64,000 nucleotides of DNA from Mangrovimonas spongiae. GTDB taxonomy: Bacteria; Bacteroidota; Bacteroidia; Flavobacteriales; Flavobacteriaceae. Made by a program: the position numbers and the translations under genes. The notes under the pieces are model-generated. The model did not search any database, was not told the DNA's origin, and was given only the letters and a program-made list of their open reading frames with translations. The stretch covers positions 310,001-374,000 of the forward strand of contig NZ_RWBG01000002.1 in assembly GCF_003944795.1 (NCBI RefSeq), read 5' to 3'. Below are positions 26,880-34,144 of the stretch, in pieces (position 1 is the stretch's first letter; the number at the start of each line of letters is the position of its first letter).

Positions 26880-28265
26880 TTATGTCGATTTAGAATACCA
26901 CTTCGCCAAGGTTAACAACATATTTACCCCATGGGCATAGTGTAATTGATTTTCAGATTTGAATCCGTTATAAGTTGTTTCTGTGACTTCAATGGGTACC
27001 AAGGTTTTAAACTCGTCAGAAAACAAAGCCTGTTGCAAGTGGTTATCGTTATCTTTGCCTAGAAATTGCAACTCCCAATTTCGTTGAATAGTTGGTTTAC
27101 CAAAAAGTCGTTTTACACGATATTGCAAAGAATGCTGTAATCGCCCCGGAAGTCCTTTATAGGTATAATACCTCTTGTAATTATACAGGTTACACGGATG
27201 ATATAACTCCCACGTTAATTTTGCCAAGTCAGGGGCTTTTTGCTTGATATAAGCAATTTGTATTTGGCGTGCCGATAGATACCGTTCGGGTATTTCACAA
27301 ATAAACTTACACATCCTATCGTCATAATAGGGTAAGGTAATGGGGTGTGCTGCTTCAAACACACTCAAATTTATACTTGTCCATTGTGGCGCCCAATACA
27401 AACTTTTAAAGGCTCGTAAACGGGCATTAGCACTATGCGGAATGTCTATTTGCTGTAATAAGGATTGTATTCGGGCGTAAAAATAGTCGTAAAAATTGCC
27501 TTCTAGTTGCCAGGCTTGCCATAATGTTTGTGCCAATTTCAAACCGCCACGTTTTACAATTTTTTTAATCAGCTGCTGGGTTTGCTCGTCAATGGTGCTA
27601 TCCTCAGCTACACCCATATCGTCAAACAACACATCGCCCCAATGGCCTAACGAAAAGACCCCTTGATATGATTTTAATTGGTTAAGAATGGCCAGTTGCC
27701 GCGGACTACAAAAATCGGAATAGCCTTGATTCATTGCTAACATAGCATCAATCTTATCCCATAAATAGCCCTTAGGAATTGTAAACGCATCGAACGAAAA
27801 CCCACACTGATTTGCTACTTGTTTGGCAATTCGTGTTTCGTTATAGCCTTGTTCAAACTGATAGCTATACGCCTGTACGTTGGCTTGAAGCTCTTTAAGA
27901 ACAATCGCTTGTGTCCGGCTATCTAATCCACCAGATAATGGTAAAATAACGGAGCGCTCTGCTATTTGTTCGGAAACAATCGTTTTAAATAATTCGGAAA
28001 ACTCCTCAACGACCTCTTGAAACGGACGTTCTTTTGGGGCGTTATACCACTGAAACCAAGGTTTAGACTCTAATAAAAAACCATTATCATCTAGCTTATT
28101 GATTGCTGCTGCTGGCAAAACCACTTGATCTTTCCAATAGGTATCGGTATCTAAAAAAAAACCTGTTGCAGCAAATACACAAATGGCTTTTTGGTTCACC
28201 TCATGAGGGGCTTGCACCTTAGCAAAGGTTTGTTTTTGGGGTATAATGGGCGTTTTTATAGTCAT
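26880..28265 (-). CDS. Asparagine synthase-related protein lacking the amidotransferase domain
   Basis: A 461-residue protein with the ATP-pyrophosphatase loop VILPLSGGLDSRTQA (SGGLDS at 111-116). The N-terminus is only about 100 residues and has no nucleophilic Cys2, so it cannot hydrolyse glutamine itself. It may activate a carboxylate with ATP and use ammonia or another amine, or take ammonia from the complete enzyme encoded at 23275. Such truncated asnB relatives occur in glycan and lasso-peptide loci. The gene ends the uninterrupted 11.7-28.3 kb gene block; a promoter-like site lies just upstream. Confidence 0.83.
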   Translation of the reverse strand: MTIKTPIIPQKQTFAKVQAPHEVNQKAICVFAATGFFLDTDTYWKDQVVLPAAAINKLDDNGFLLESKPWFQWYNAPKERPFQEVVEEFSELFKTIVSEQIAERSVILPLSGGLDSRTQAIVLKELQANVQAYSYQFEQGYNETRIAKQVANQCGFSFDAFTIPKGYLWDKIDAMLAMNQGYSDFCSPRQLAILNQLKSYQGVFSLGHWGDVLFDDMGVAEDSTIDEQTQQLIKKIVKRGGLKLAQTLWQAWQLEGNFYDYFYARIQSLLQQIDIPHSANARLRAFKSLYWAPQWTSINLSVFEAAHPITLPYYDDRMCKFICEIPERYLSARQIQIAYIKQKAPDLAKLTWELYHPCNLYNYKRYYTYKGLPGRLQHSLQYRVKRLFGKPTIQRNWELQFLGKDNDNHLQQALFSDEFKTLVPIEVTETTYNGFKSENQLHYAHGVNMLLTLAKWYSKST

Positions 28266-28281
28266 AGCTCACACGAGAGCT

Positions 28282-28311
28282 CTAATATAGCTATAAGCGT
28301 GAAGAATACAA
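28282..28311 (-). promoter_or_regulatory. Possible promoter for the 11.7-28.3 kb gene block
   Basis: On the minus strand TTG (28309-28311) is followed after 19 bp by TATATTAG (28282-28289), one mismatch from TAnnTTTG, 17 bp before the start of the asparagine-synthase-like gene. Confidence 0.35.
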
Positions 28312-28333
28312 ATAGTGGTTAGGAATTAGTAGT

Positions 28334-28468
28334 AAGTTGTGAGTTGTCAGTTGGAGGTTGTCAGTTGGGGGTTGTCGGTTATGGGTTATGAGCCAAGGCG
28401 GAAGACGTGAAGCGTGAGTTGTGAGTTGTGGGTTGTCGGTTGGAAGTTGGGAATTGGGAGTTGTGAGT
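28334..28468. repeat. Degenerate 7-bp tandem array (GTTGTGA-type)
   Basis: The plus strand reads as heptads such as GTTGTGA, GTTGTCA, GTTGGAG, GTTGTCG and GTTATGG, interrupted once near 28390-28410. The opposite strand is free of stops over 63 codons, which creates a spurious open frame. It lies between the asparagine-synthase-like gene and the small HTH-like gene. Confidence 0.8.
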
Positions 28469-28493
28469 TTTGTTAAAAGCAATTTTTATATGG

Positions 28494-28718
28494 TTAAGCT
28501 GATTGCTTATCATTGTTTGTTTTTATATTATTTATCATGTTAAACACTTCTTGATAGTCTAACCCCATATAATCACAAAACTCCCGTATAGTGAGTGCTT
28601 GATGTTTTTCTTTTTCGTGAATATCTTTAATGGTGCGCACTAATGTTTGTGCTGTTGTTTGTGATTTACCTATAATTATGGCAACCTCTTTTGGGTATAT
28701 GCATAGCCTTTTCATCAT
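28494..28718 (-). CDS. Small hypothetical protein with two HTH-like segments
   Basis: A 74-residue protein I do not recognise with certainty. It has two short helix-turn-helix-like stretches, YPKEVAIIIGKSQTTAQTLV and IREFCDYMGLDYQEVFNMI, joined by a charged linker (KDIHEKEKH). A DNA-binding regulator is possible. The preferred start may be the second Met (MKRLCIYPKE). It is followed by the heptamer array and lies on the same strand as the 249-residue hypothetical gene 289 bp upstream. I have an unverified impression that this pairing recurs in Flavobacteriaceae. Confidence 0.65.
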   Translation of the reverse strand: MMKRLCIYPKEVAIIIGKSQTTAQTLVRTIKDIHEKEKHQALTIREFCDYMGLDYQEVFNMINNIKTNNDKQSA

Positions 28719-28950
28719 CTTCCCTTAAATAACTTTATTTTAACTACTATGTTGATTTTCTAACTTTTAGCAAGTTAATTTAAAAAATAGAGTACTAGAT
28801 TTATTTAAACCAATAGTTCTCAACGGATTTACCAACATTCTAAAGAAAATTCTTACAATTATATGTTTAATCTTCTTTTTTTATAGTTTCAAATCGCTAT
28901 TTCAACTTTTTTGATAGAATCTATTATGTTTGAGTTATATTTTTTTTGCT

Positions 28951-28993
28951 TAAAAAAAACACCAGACAGATAGCTTTTTACTTGTCTGGTGTT
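28951..28993 (-). terminator. Intrinsic terminator of the 29.0 kb hypothetical gene
   Basis: Perfect 11-bp arms AACACCAGACA (28958-28968) and TGTCTGGTGTT (28983-28993) are followed on the minus strand by a run of T. It lies 14 bp past the stop codon of the gene ending at 29008. Confidence 0.8.
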
Positions 28994-29007
28994 AAAACAT
29001 GACATAA

Positions 29008-29757
29008 TTATAACACCTCTAAAATTTGTAAGGCATTAAAGGTTCCGTTTTTAAGCGGATACTGCATGTTGTTTACTTCTTGGAAGAAAGCCACTTTAAG
29101 CAAATAAAACGCCTGTCCGCTTCCTGTAGCTGGTGCTACGGGTGTTAGGGTTACGGTTGATGCCGTGCCATTAATAGGCAGGTTTTCTATGTTACTTAAT
29201 TGCATGTCCTTAGCTTCAGTTTCGAAATCTAGATTTAGAAATCCGCAACTAAACTCGACATGTGTTGCCCCGTCAGGGATGTTTAATTTTTGATCTGGTA
29301 TCATATCATCAATTATCACTTCTCCTGTTGTGGTGTTTAACGTCCAATCGCTTAACAACACTTCTGATAGGCTTGATTTTCTGTTAAAATCGAACCCTTT
29401 TAAAGGTAGTTTTCCTTCTGGTGTTTGAATGCCTACAGCTACATTTCGCTTTCCACGAGGTGAGGTGAGGTCTGCATTTTTTACTTGCGACATCACTTGC
29501 GTTAATCGGGATGCTAACTTACTGTCTTTAGCATTAGACACCATATCGATAATTGCTCGTCTTAATAGCTTCCCACTGGAAGCGCTAGCTCCGAACTCGT
29601 TATTGTTTTCACGAGTTCTTTGAAACGCTGGGTCGCTTTTAATACGGTCTTTACTTACACCGCCTTTGGTTCTCATGCGGTATCCGTCTTCGGTCTTGTA
29701 GAAGTTTACATCGTCTAACGATCCTTCTACTTTAAAAAGGCTTTTGTATTTAGCCAT
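29008..29757 (-). CDS. Hypothetical protein, 249 aa, with its own terminator
   Basis: Not assigned to a function. The N-terminus (SLDDVNFYKTEDGYRMRTKG) recalls, in layout only, the start of DUF6266-type Bacteroidota proteins: a short strand, a tyrosine and a basic RTKGG turn, then a QRTRENNNEFG helix. The C-terminal 120 residues are beta-rich with Thr/Val strands (STVTLTPVAPATGSGQAFYL), suggesting an immunoglobulin-like or carbohydrate-binding-type sandwich. No signal peptide or membrane segment. It has its own terminator and no sugar-enzyme motif, so it is probably an insertion into the polysaccharide locus. Confidence 0.75.
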   Translation of the reverse strand: MAKYKSLFKVEGSLDDVNFYKTEDGYRMRTKGGVSKDRIKSDPAFQRTRENNNEFGASASSGKLLRRAIIDMVSNAKDSKLASRLTQVMSQVKNADLTSPRGKRNVAVGIQTPEGKLPLKGFDFNRKSSLSEVLLSDWTLNTTTGEVIIDDMIPDQKLNIPDGATHVEFSCGFLNLDFETEAKDMQLSNIENLPINGTASTVTLTPVAPATGSGQAFYLLKVAFFQEVNNMQYPLKNGTFNALQILEVL

Positions 29758-30129
29758 GATGTTATCTCTTTTTATGTATACTTACAAAAGCATACTGATT
29801 ATTAAAAAATTAAATGACATTGCGTTATTAGATCTTTTAATTGGTGCACGTATGTATGAGCTCCTACATATAAATTTCAACTGCAAGACCTATTAACGAC
29901 AATGCTTGGGACAAATATATTTTATACTCCAAAGACTCCTTTTTGTTTTTCAGGTGTTTAGGCTGTAGTTGTTTTTATTTTATGTTTTATCATTTTTTTG
30001 GTGCTTTGATATGTGATTCTTTGTTTTAGAAACTTTTGGTTATAAATGATTCTTATTTTGATTTTTGCTGTTTTTTGGTGTTTTTGATGTGTTTTACTGC
30101 TTTTCGTGGTGTAATTTTTCTGGAACTTT

Positions 30130-30173
30130 GTACGGACTATGTACGGGGTATCTACGGGATATCTACGGCGAAT
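30130..30173. repeat. Four-unit 11-bp tandem array (GTACGGNNTAT-type)
   Basis: Four consecutive 11-bp units: GTACGGACTAT, GTACGGGGTAT, CTACGGGATAT and CTACGGCGAAT. TACGG is invariant, and the period is close to one helical turn, as in iteron-like protein-binding arrays. Confidence 0.75.
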
Positions 30174-30206
30174 GTGTGTGGTGAATACAAATATTAGTAG
30201 TAAATT

Positions 30207-30240
30207 GTGAGTAGTGAGTAGTGAGTAGTGAGTAGTGAAG
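30207..30240. repeat. 7-bp tandem array (GTGAGTA)
   Basis: Four perfect GTGAGTA units and a partial fifth. It is the reverse complement of the TCACTAC-type arrays at 49.7-51.0 kb. Confidence 0.85.
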
Positions 30241-30332
30241 ACTACAAAAAATAAAATCACCCTAAACTCCTGTCTCACGCCAGATAAGCATTTTAGGGGC
30301 TAACAACTCAATACCACACTAAACCACCTCCA

Positions 30333-30494
30333 TTCTGGCAACGCCAGAAAGCAAACGATTGTCTGCAGTGATAACGAACAACGATGCGGAAGTGCGTTCC
30401 GATACCATCGGAAAAGAGCATGAAGCATCGAGCGTGAGTGATCCAAAGGAAGTACCTCAGACAGGCTTGATCTTTTGGTTCGTTTTGCATCAAG
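30333..30494 (+). ncRNA. Structured intergenic element, copy 1 (RNA or folded DNA)
   Basis: The fold is inferred by eye. H1 is TTCTGGC-AAC-GCCAGAA (30333-30349). A long-range stem pairs TTGTCTG (30359-30365) with CAGACAG (30458-30464). Inside it, CGATGC/GCATCG (30382-30387/30425-30430) encloses TTCCGAT-ACC-ATCGGAA (30397-30413). H4 is CTTGAT/ATCAAG (30466-30494) around the conserved loop TTTTGGTTCGTTTT. Copies 3 and 4 have different stem sequences but equivalent pairing. Transcription is not shown; the known Flavo-1 RNA family should be compared. Confidence 0.6.
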
Positions 30495-30548
30495 GCAGAA
30501 TGAATGAAGAACATAAATAATAATATCTTGAAACTATTTATAAAAAAG

Positions 30549-30575
30549 AGATGCTGAACCAAGTTCAGCATGACA
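30549..30575 (-). repeat. TGTCAT...ATCT dispersed element
   Basis: A palindrome TGCTGAAC-CAA-GTTCAGCA between the constant ends AGAT and ATGACA. An identical copy is at 31723-31749. Confidence 0.8.
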
Positions 30576-30713
30576 AACAATTATTAACAAGAAAGTGCTG
30601 AAATATCTACCTGTCAGTTCACCTGCCGTAGGCATGGCAAATAAGGAGCATGACAGGGATTTATGACAGCTGATAATGCGACAATAAGCAATTTATACGG
30701 AGTTGGTAACAAC

Positions 30714-30744
30714 TTGCAATAGATTCAAATTTGGTGTATATTTA
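30714..30744 (+). promoter_or_regulatory. Possible parDE promoter/operator
   Basis: TTG (30714-30716), 20 bp, then TATATTTA (30737-30744), one mismatch from TAnnTTTG. The -7 box lies in a small palindrome TGTATATTTACA, a plausible ParD binding site. The ATG follows after 17 bp. Confidence 0.4.
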
Positions 30745-30761
30745 CATCAAATAATAACATT

Positions 30762-31001
30762 ATGGCAAGACAAAGTATATCTTTTACAAAACCTAACGAT
30801 GAGTGGCTAAAAGCTCAAGTGGAAAATAACGAATACTCAAGCAAAAGTGAGCTTGTTAATGACTTGATTAGACAAGCCCGAAAACAACAAGTTCAAATAG
30901 ATTGGATTAGAGTCAAACTTGAAAAAGCCGAAAATAGCGGATTTTCAAATGATAGTAAGGAAAGTATTCTAGCACAATCCAAGTCTTTGCTTAATGGTTA
31001 A
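30762..31001 (+). CDS. parD: ParD-like antitoxin
   Basis: A 79-residue protein with a ribbon-helix-helix N-terminus (SISFTKPNDEWLKAQVENNE) and the ParD motif YSSKSELVNDLIRQARKQQ. The C-terminal half is charged and would wrap around the toxin. ParD proteins neutralise ParE and repress their own promoter. It overlaps the toxin gene by 8 bp, the usual order and spacing. The pair is plus-strand inside a minus-strand locus and is bracketed by the 400-bp direct repeats. Confidence 0.88.
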   Translation: MARQSISFTKPNDEWLKAQVENNEYSSKSELVNDLIRQARKQQVQIDWIRVKLEKAENSGFSNDSKESILAQSKSLLNG

Positions 31002-31281
31002 ATATAGATTGACCAACGAAGCAAAAAGTGACTTGATTCGGATTCACCATTACGGCGTTGAAAAATTCGGTATGACTCAAGCTGACAACTATTTCGAATC
31101 GTTTTTTAAATATTTTGACAGTATTGCAGAAAGCCCTTTTTCCTTTGAGTCTGTGGATTACATAAAAGAAGGCTATAGACGCTGCGTATGTGGCGTTGAC
31201 AGCATTTATTTTAGAGTCAATGACAACATTGTCGAGATAATGGCAATAGTTGGAAAACAAGATGTAAACACAAAACTTTAA
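30994..31281 (+). CDS. parE: ParE/RelE-superfamily toxin
   Basis: A 95-residue protein with the ParE pattern YRLTNEAKSDLIRIHHYGVE at the N-terminus, a hydrophobic-aromatic helix (ADNYFESFFKYFDSIAESP) and the C-terminal strand pair GYRRCVCGVDSIYFRVND followed by IVEIMAIVGKQD. ParE toxins inhibit DNA gyrase; RelE relatives cut mRNA on the ribosome. The sequence looks more like ParE. The frame is intact, so the pair is probably active. Confidence 0.88.
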   Translation: MVKYRLTNEAKSDLIRIHHYGVEKFGMTQADNYFESFFKYFDSIAESPFSFESVDYIKEGYRRCVCGVDSIYFRVNDNIVEIMAIVGKQDVNTKL

Positions 31282-31431
31282 CTGAATTAATAAAAGCCTG
31301 CATAACCGCCGTTACGGGGTACTGACTCTGAACGGCAACATACTCGGAATTTCTAAAAACTTTCTATAATGAGATGTAGAACCATCTACCTGTTAGTAGA
31401 CAGAAGCATGACAGAATATAATTAAGCTCTG
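31282..31431. other. Short spacer after parE with hairpins
   Basis: No gene is seen. An inverted repeat GCCGTT/AACGGC with a 17-bp loop lies at about 31309-31338. A TGTCAT-type element with a CTACCTGTTAG/AGACAG interior lies at about 31371-31413. Confidence 0.5.
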
Positions 31432-31506
31432 TCACCCTGGACTCCTGTATAACGACAGGCTAGCGTTTCAGGGACTAACAACTCAAACCACACTAAACCA
31501 ACCTCA

Positions 31507-31668
31507 TTCTGGCAACGCCAGAAAGCAAACGGCTGTCTGCAGTGATAACGAACAAAGATGCGGAAGTGCGTTCCGATACCATCGGAAAAGAGCATGAAGC
31601 ATCGAGCGTGAGTGATCCAAAGGAAGCACCTCAGACAGGCTTGATCTTTTGGTTCGTTTTGCATCAAG
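31507..31668 (+). ncRNA. Structured intergenic element, copy 2 (RNA or folded DNA)
   Basis: The same fold as copy 1: TTCTGGC-AAC-GCCAGAA (31507-31523), long-range CTGTCTG (31533-31539) with CAGACAG (31632-31638), TTCCGAT-ACC-ATCGGAA, and CTTGAT/ATCAAG (31640-31668). The long stem is fully Watson-Crick here, where copy 1 has one T-G wobble. Confidence 0.6.
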
Positions 31669-31722
31669 GCAAAATGAATGAAGAACATAAATAATAATAT
31701 CTTGAAACTATTTATAAAAAAG

Positions 31723-31749
31723 AGATGCTGAACCAAGTTCAGCATGACA
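31723..31749 (-). repeat. TGTCAT...ATCT dispersed element
   Basis: The same 27-bp palindromic element as at 30549-30575. Confidence 0.8.
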
Positions 31750-31809
31750 AAAAGTTGTGAACAGGAAAGTGCTGAACTATCTACCTGTCGATAGACAGGA
31801 GCATGACAG

Positions 31810-33012
31810 TTATTTATAATTCCTAACAACCGTGTCATACAACGCCAAAAACTGTTGTATATTATCCTTAGCATTAAACTGCGTTTTTACAAAATCGTGT
31901 GCTTGTCGGGTTATCATTTGTAATTGCTCCTTAGGTGTTTGATGGACTTCTATTATGGCCTTGGCCATAGCTTCGGGGTCGCGAATAGGCACCAACCAAC
32001 CTGTTTGGTTAGGTGTCACCACTTCGGGCATACCACCACAATTGGTAGACACTACTGGAAGGCCTATAGCCATAGCTTCCAAAACGACATTCGCAATACC
32101 TTCACTTAAACTTGGCAGTAAAAACACATCAAATGTTTTTAAATACGGGAACAATGCATCTTGAGGCACATGATCTTTAAAGACCACAACATCTTCTAGA
32201 GATAAATCATTAATCATAAACAGCATATCTTCTGGTACTGGCTTTGAGGCAATAATGGTATACGTTACTTGAATCCCTTGTGCTTTTAACAACTTAATAG
32301 CTCTAAGCGCATAATCATATCCTTTTACCCAATGGTAACGTCCTACAGAAACTATATTTAGAGTTTCATTAACTGCTTTGGCAGGTGTAAAATGGTTAAA
32401 TACAGCATCTGGTAATATTGTGTAAATGGTTTTAACGTTGTCTGCTGTTGCTCCATAAGACAAAGCCTCGGTTTTCATATCTTGCGACACGGCATGAAAG
32501 GTATCGACTTTTGGAAAGTAATCGTAGTAACTTTGTGCTAGAGCAACATCGGCTTTAGGAGAAATATGAATATGCGTCCCTCGTAAACTCAACACGAGTT
32601 TACACCCATAAGCGTCTTGCAAAAATAGCCAACGCGACAGTTTTTTGGCCCATTGTAAATGAAACACATGGGGTTGGTGTAATAACACCGGAACAAAACG
32701 CGAAAACCGCATCCACTGTTCGTAACGAGTTTTATAAGTTAAGGCTTCTCGAAAAGCGACATTTAATAATTTTGGTGATTTAAAAAACAGTTTCAAACTT
32801 CTAATTCCTGTTACCCCTATATTCCTTAACTGCTTAGTTGGGGTTTCAACAATGGTTATGTTAGGATGGTTATACTGCGTTGCTTTTTTTATGGTACCAA
32901 ACAGTAAAACGTGATGGTGTTTAGCTACACCCTCTATAAGATGCTCGATAAAGATGGACGAGGGTATGGTGCCTGAATAAATGGCTATTTTTAAAGATGC
33001 ATTAGCTTTCAC
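31810..33012 (-). CDS. Glycosyltransferase family 4 protein
   Basis: A 400-residue GT-B glycosyltransferase with LSLRGTHIHISPKADVALAQ and HAVSQDMKTEALSYG in the acceptor half, then IVSVGRYHWVKGYDYALRAI, KDHVPQDALFPYLKTFDVF and EGIANVVLEAMAIGLPVVST in the donor half. It belongs to the same subgroup as the gene at 21019. It overlaps the upstream GT4 gene by 11 bp, and its stop codon touches the right 400-bp repeat. It is the last gene of the 31.8-35.1 kb block. Confidence 0.87.
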   Translation of the reverse strand: MKANASLKIAIYSGTIPSSIFIEHLIEGVAKHHHVLLFGTIKKATQYNHPNITIVETPTKQLRNIGVTGIRSLKLFFKSPKLLNVAFREALTYKTRYEQWMRFSRFVPVLLHQPHVFHLQWAKKLSRWLFLQDAYGCKLVLSLRGTHIHISPKADVALAQSYYDYFPKVDTFHAVSQDMKTEALSYGATADNVKTIYTILPDAVFNHFTPAKAVNETLNIVSVGRYHWVKGYDYALRAIKLLKAQGIQVTYTIIASKPVPEDMLFMINDLSLEDVVVFKDHVPQDALFPYLKTFDVFLLPSLSEGIANVVLEAMAIGLPVVSTNCGGMPEVVTPNQTGWLVPIRDPEAMAKAIIEVHQTPKEQLQMITRQAHDFVKTQFNAKDNIQQFLALYDTVVRNYK

Positions 33013-34141
33013 AACTCAAATTAATATATAAGTTTGTTAAACGTTCCACCTCTTGTGCTACTGAAAACTGTTCTTGTACATGATCTATAGCTGCCTTTGA
33101 AAATGTTTTATATTTTTCAGAGTTCTTAAAAAGACCTATAATTAAACGGGCTGCTAGCTCTGAATTATATGATGGCACAGAAAACCCACTTTTATCAACA
33201 CCTATAACTTCTGGCATCCCACCAGCATCTGAAACAATAGCGGGAAGCCCTAGTGATTGAGCTTCCAAAACACTTGTCGGAAAAGCCTCAGAATGACTTA
33301 ACTGTAAAAAGATATCATAATCTTTAAGTTTTAGTTTTAATTGCTCGTTTGGAATACGTCCATGATAAGTAATATAGCTTTGTAAGTTGTATTTATCAAT
33401 AAGATAAAACACTTGACCGCTATCTGGACCATCACCATATATATGATAATGAACAGGGATGTTTTGCTCAACCAAATGTTTTACTACACGTATATTCCCT
33501 TCAATATTTTTTTCCCAACACATTCTAAAGGCACTTACTAATGTTAAACACTCACCTTGTAACTGTTTTGGGGGTATTTTTTCAGAAACACCATAAGAAA
33601 TAGGAATCACATGAATACGCGCCAAATCGACTTTCCATCGAGTATGTAAATATTGCTTTTGGTGATTACTCATCACAATAAACGCATCAACTAAATTACC
33701 ATAAGTCTTGTAAAACGTTGTCCATTTAGGTTGCACCCATGGTTTTACATACGTATCACCGCCTCGTAAAGTTAATACTATTTTAGGGCGTTTTGTGGCA
33801 GTTTGTTGCAACAAACCATATACTTTAGGATTCAAATACGAATCCATAACATGAATCACATCTACTTGTTGCTGTAAGGCTTTAAGCTCTAAATAATTCA
33901 GTCCTTTATATTGTGGCTTTACTACTGCTGAAAATGTTTCGTAGAGACGTCTATAGTAATAAGCAGGTAATTGCTCGATATCTTCTCCTGTGCCTTTTTT
34001 AAAAGTTTTCACCTTGACTTTTAAAGACGTTTCTTGAGATAAAGCACTGATTACTGGCGGAATATAGGGTTGATAAAATGTGGGATACCCCTGAAAAATA
34101 TAGTTGATACAAATTGGCTGTTTTTTTTTCATAGCACTCAC
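33002..34141 (-). CDS. Glycosyltransferase family 4 protein
   Basis: A 379-residue GT-B enzyme, with a start at either of two methionines three codons apart (the second gives MKKKQPICINYIF). Visible are VLTLRGGDTYVKPWVQPKW, LVSAFRMCWEKNIEGNIRVV, YHGRIPNEQLKLKLKDYDIF and EAFPTSVLEAQSLGLPAIVS. It is close to its downstream neighbour in layout, suggesting an old tandem duplication. Donor unknown. Confidence 0.87.
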   Translation of the reverse strand: MSAMKKKQPICINYIFQGYPTFYQPYIPPVISALSQETSLKVKVKTFKKGTGEDIEQLPAYYYRRLYETFSAVVKPQYKGLNYLELKALQQQVDVIHVMDSYLNPKVYGLLQQTATKRPKIVLTLRGGDTYVKPWVQPKWTTFYKTYGNLVDAFIVMSNHQKQYLHTRWKVDLARIHVIPISYGVSEKIPPKQLQGECLTLVSAFRMCWEKNIEGNIRVVKHLVEQNIPVHYHIYGDGPDSGQVFYLIDKYNLQSYITYHGRIPNEQLKLKLKDYDIFLQLSHSEAFPTSVLEAQSLGLPAIVSDAGGMPEVIGVDKSGFSVPSYNSELAARLIIGLFKNSEKYKTFSKAAIDHVQEQFSVAQEVERLTNLYINLSCES

Positions 34142-34144
34142 AAG

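Larger units (their letters stand above)
29758..30256. other. Gene-poor stretch upstream of the hypothetical gene
   Basis: I see no convincing gene here. The 106-codon minus-strand open frame (29958-30278) is Lys/Thr-rich and runs into the heptamer array, so I regard it as chance. The region contains an 11-bp tandem array (30130-30173) and a 7-bp array (30207-30240). Confidence 0.6.
30257..30656. repeat. Left copy of a ~400-bp direct repeat flanking parDE
   Basis: It matches 31432-31809 almost throughout, with scattered substitutions and indels. In order it holds a small hairpin (CCCTAA/TTAGGG at 30260-30298), the structured element (30333-30494), a TGTCAT...ATCT element (30549-30575) and a CTACCTGTC hairpin region. 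Minus-strand open frames inside it are spurious, since they consist of these repeats. Confidence 0.9.
31432..31809. repeat. Right copy of the ~400-bp direct repeat
   Basis: The counterpart of 30257-30656. It ends exactly one base before the stop codon of the glycosyltransferase gene at 31810, so that gene abuts the repeat. Its small hairpin uses CCCTGG/TCAGGG where the left copy has CCCTAA/TTAGGG, a pairing-preserving change. Confidence 0.9.

Noticed and set aside
28291-28482. 63-codon minus-strand open frame
   Set aside because: It is the heptamer array read in a stop-free frame; low complexity, no start context.
29958-30278. 106-codon minus-strand open frame
   Set aside because: Composition is Lys/Thr-rich and starts inside the 7-bp array and left repeat; no recognisable domain.
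30308-30580. 90-codon minus-strand open frame and its counterpart at 31422-31874
   Set aside because: Both are the structured element and the dispersed element read backwards; the similarity comes from the DNA repeat, not from protein conservation.
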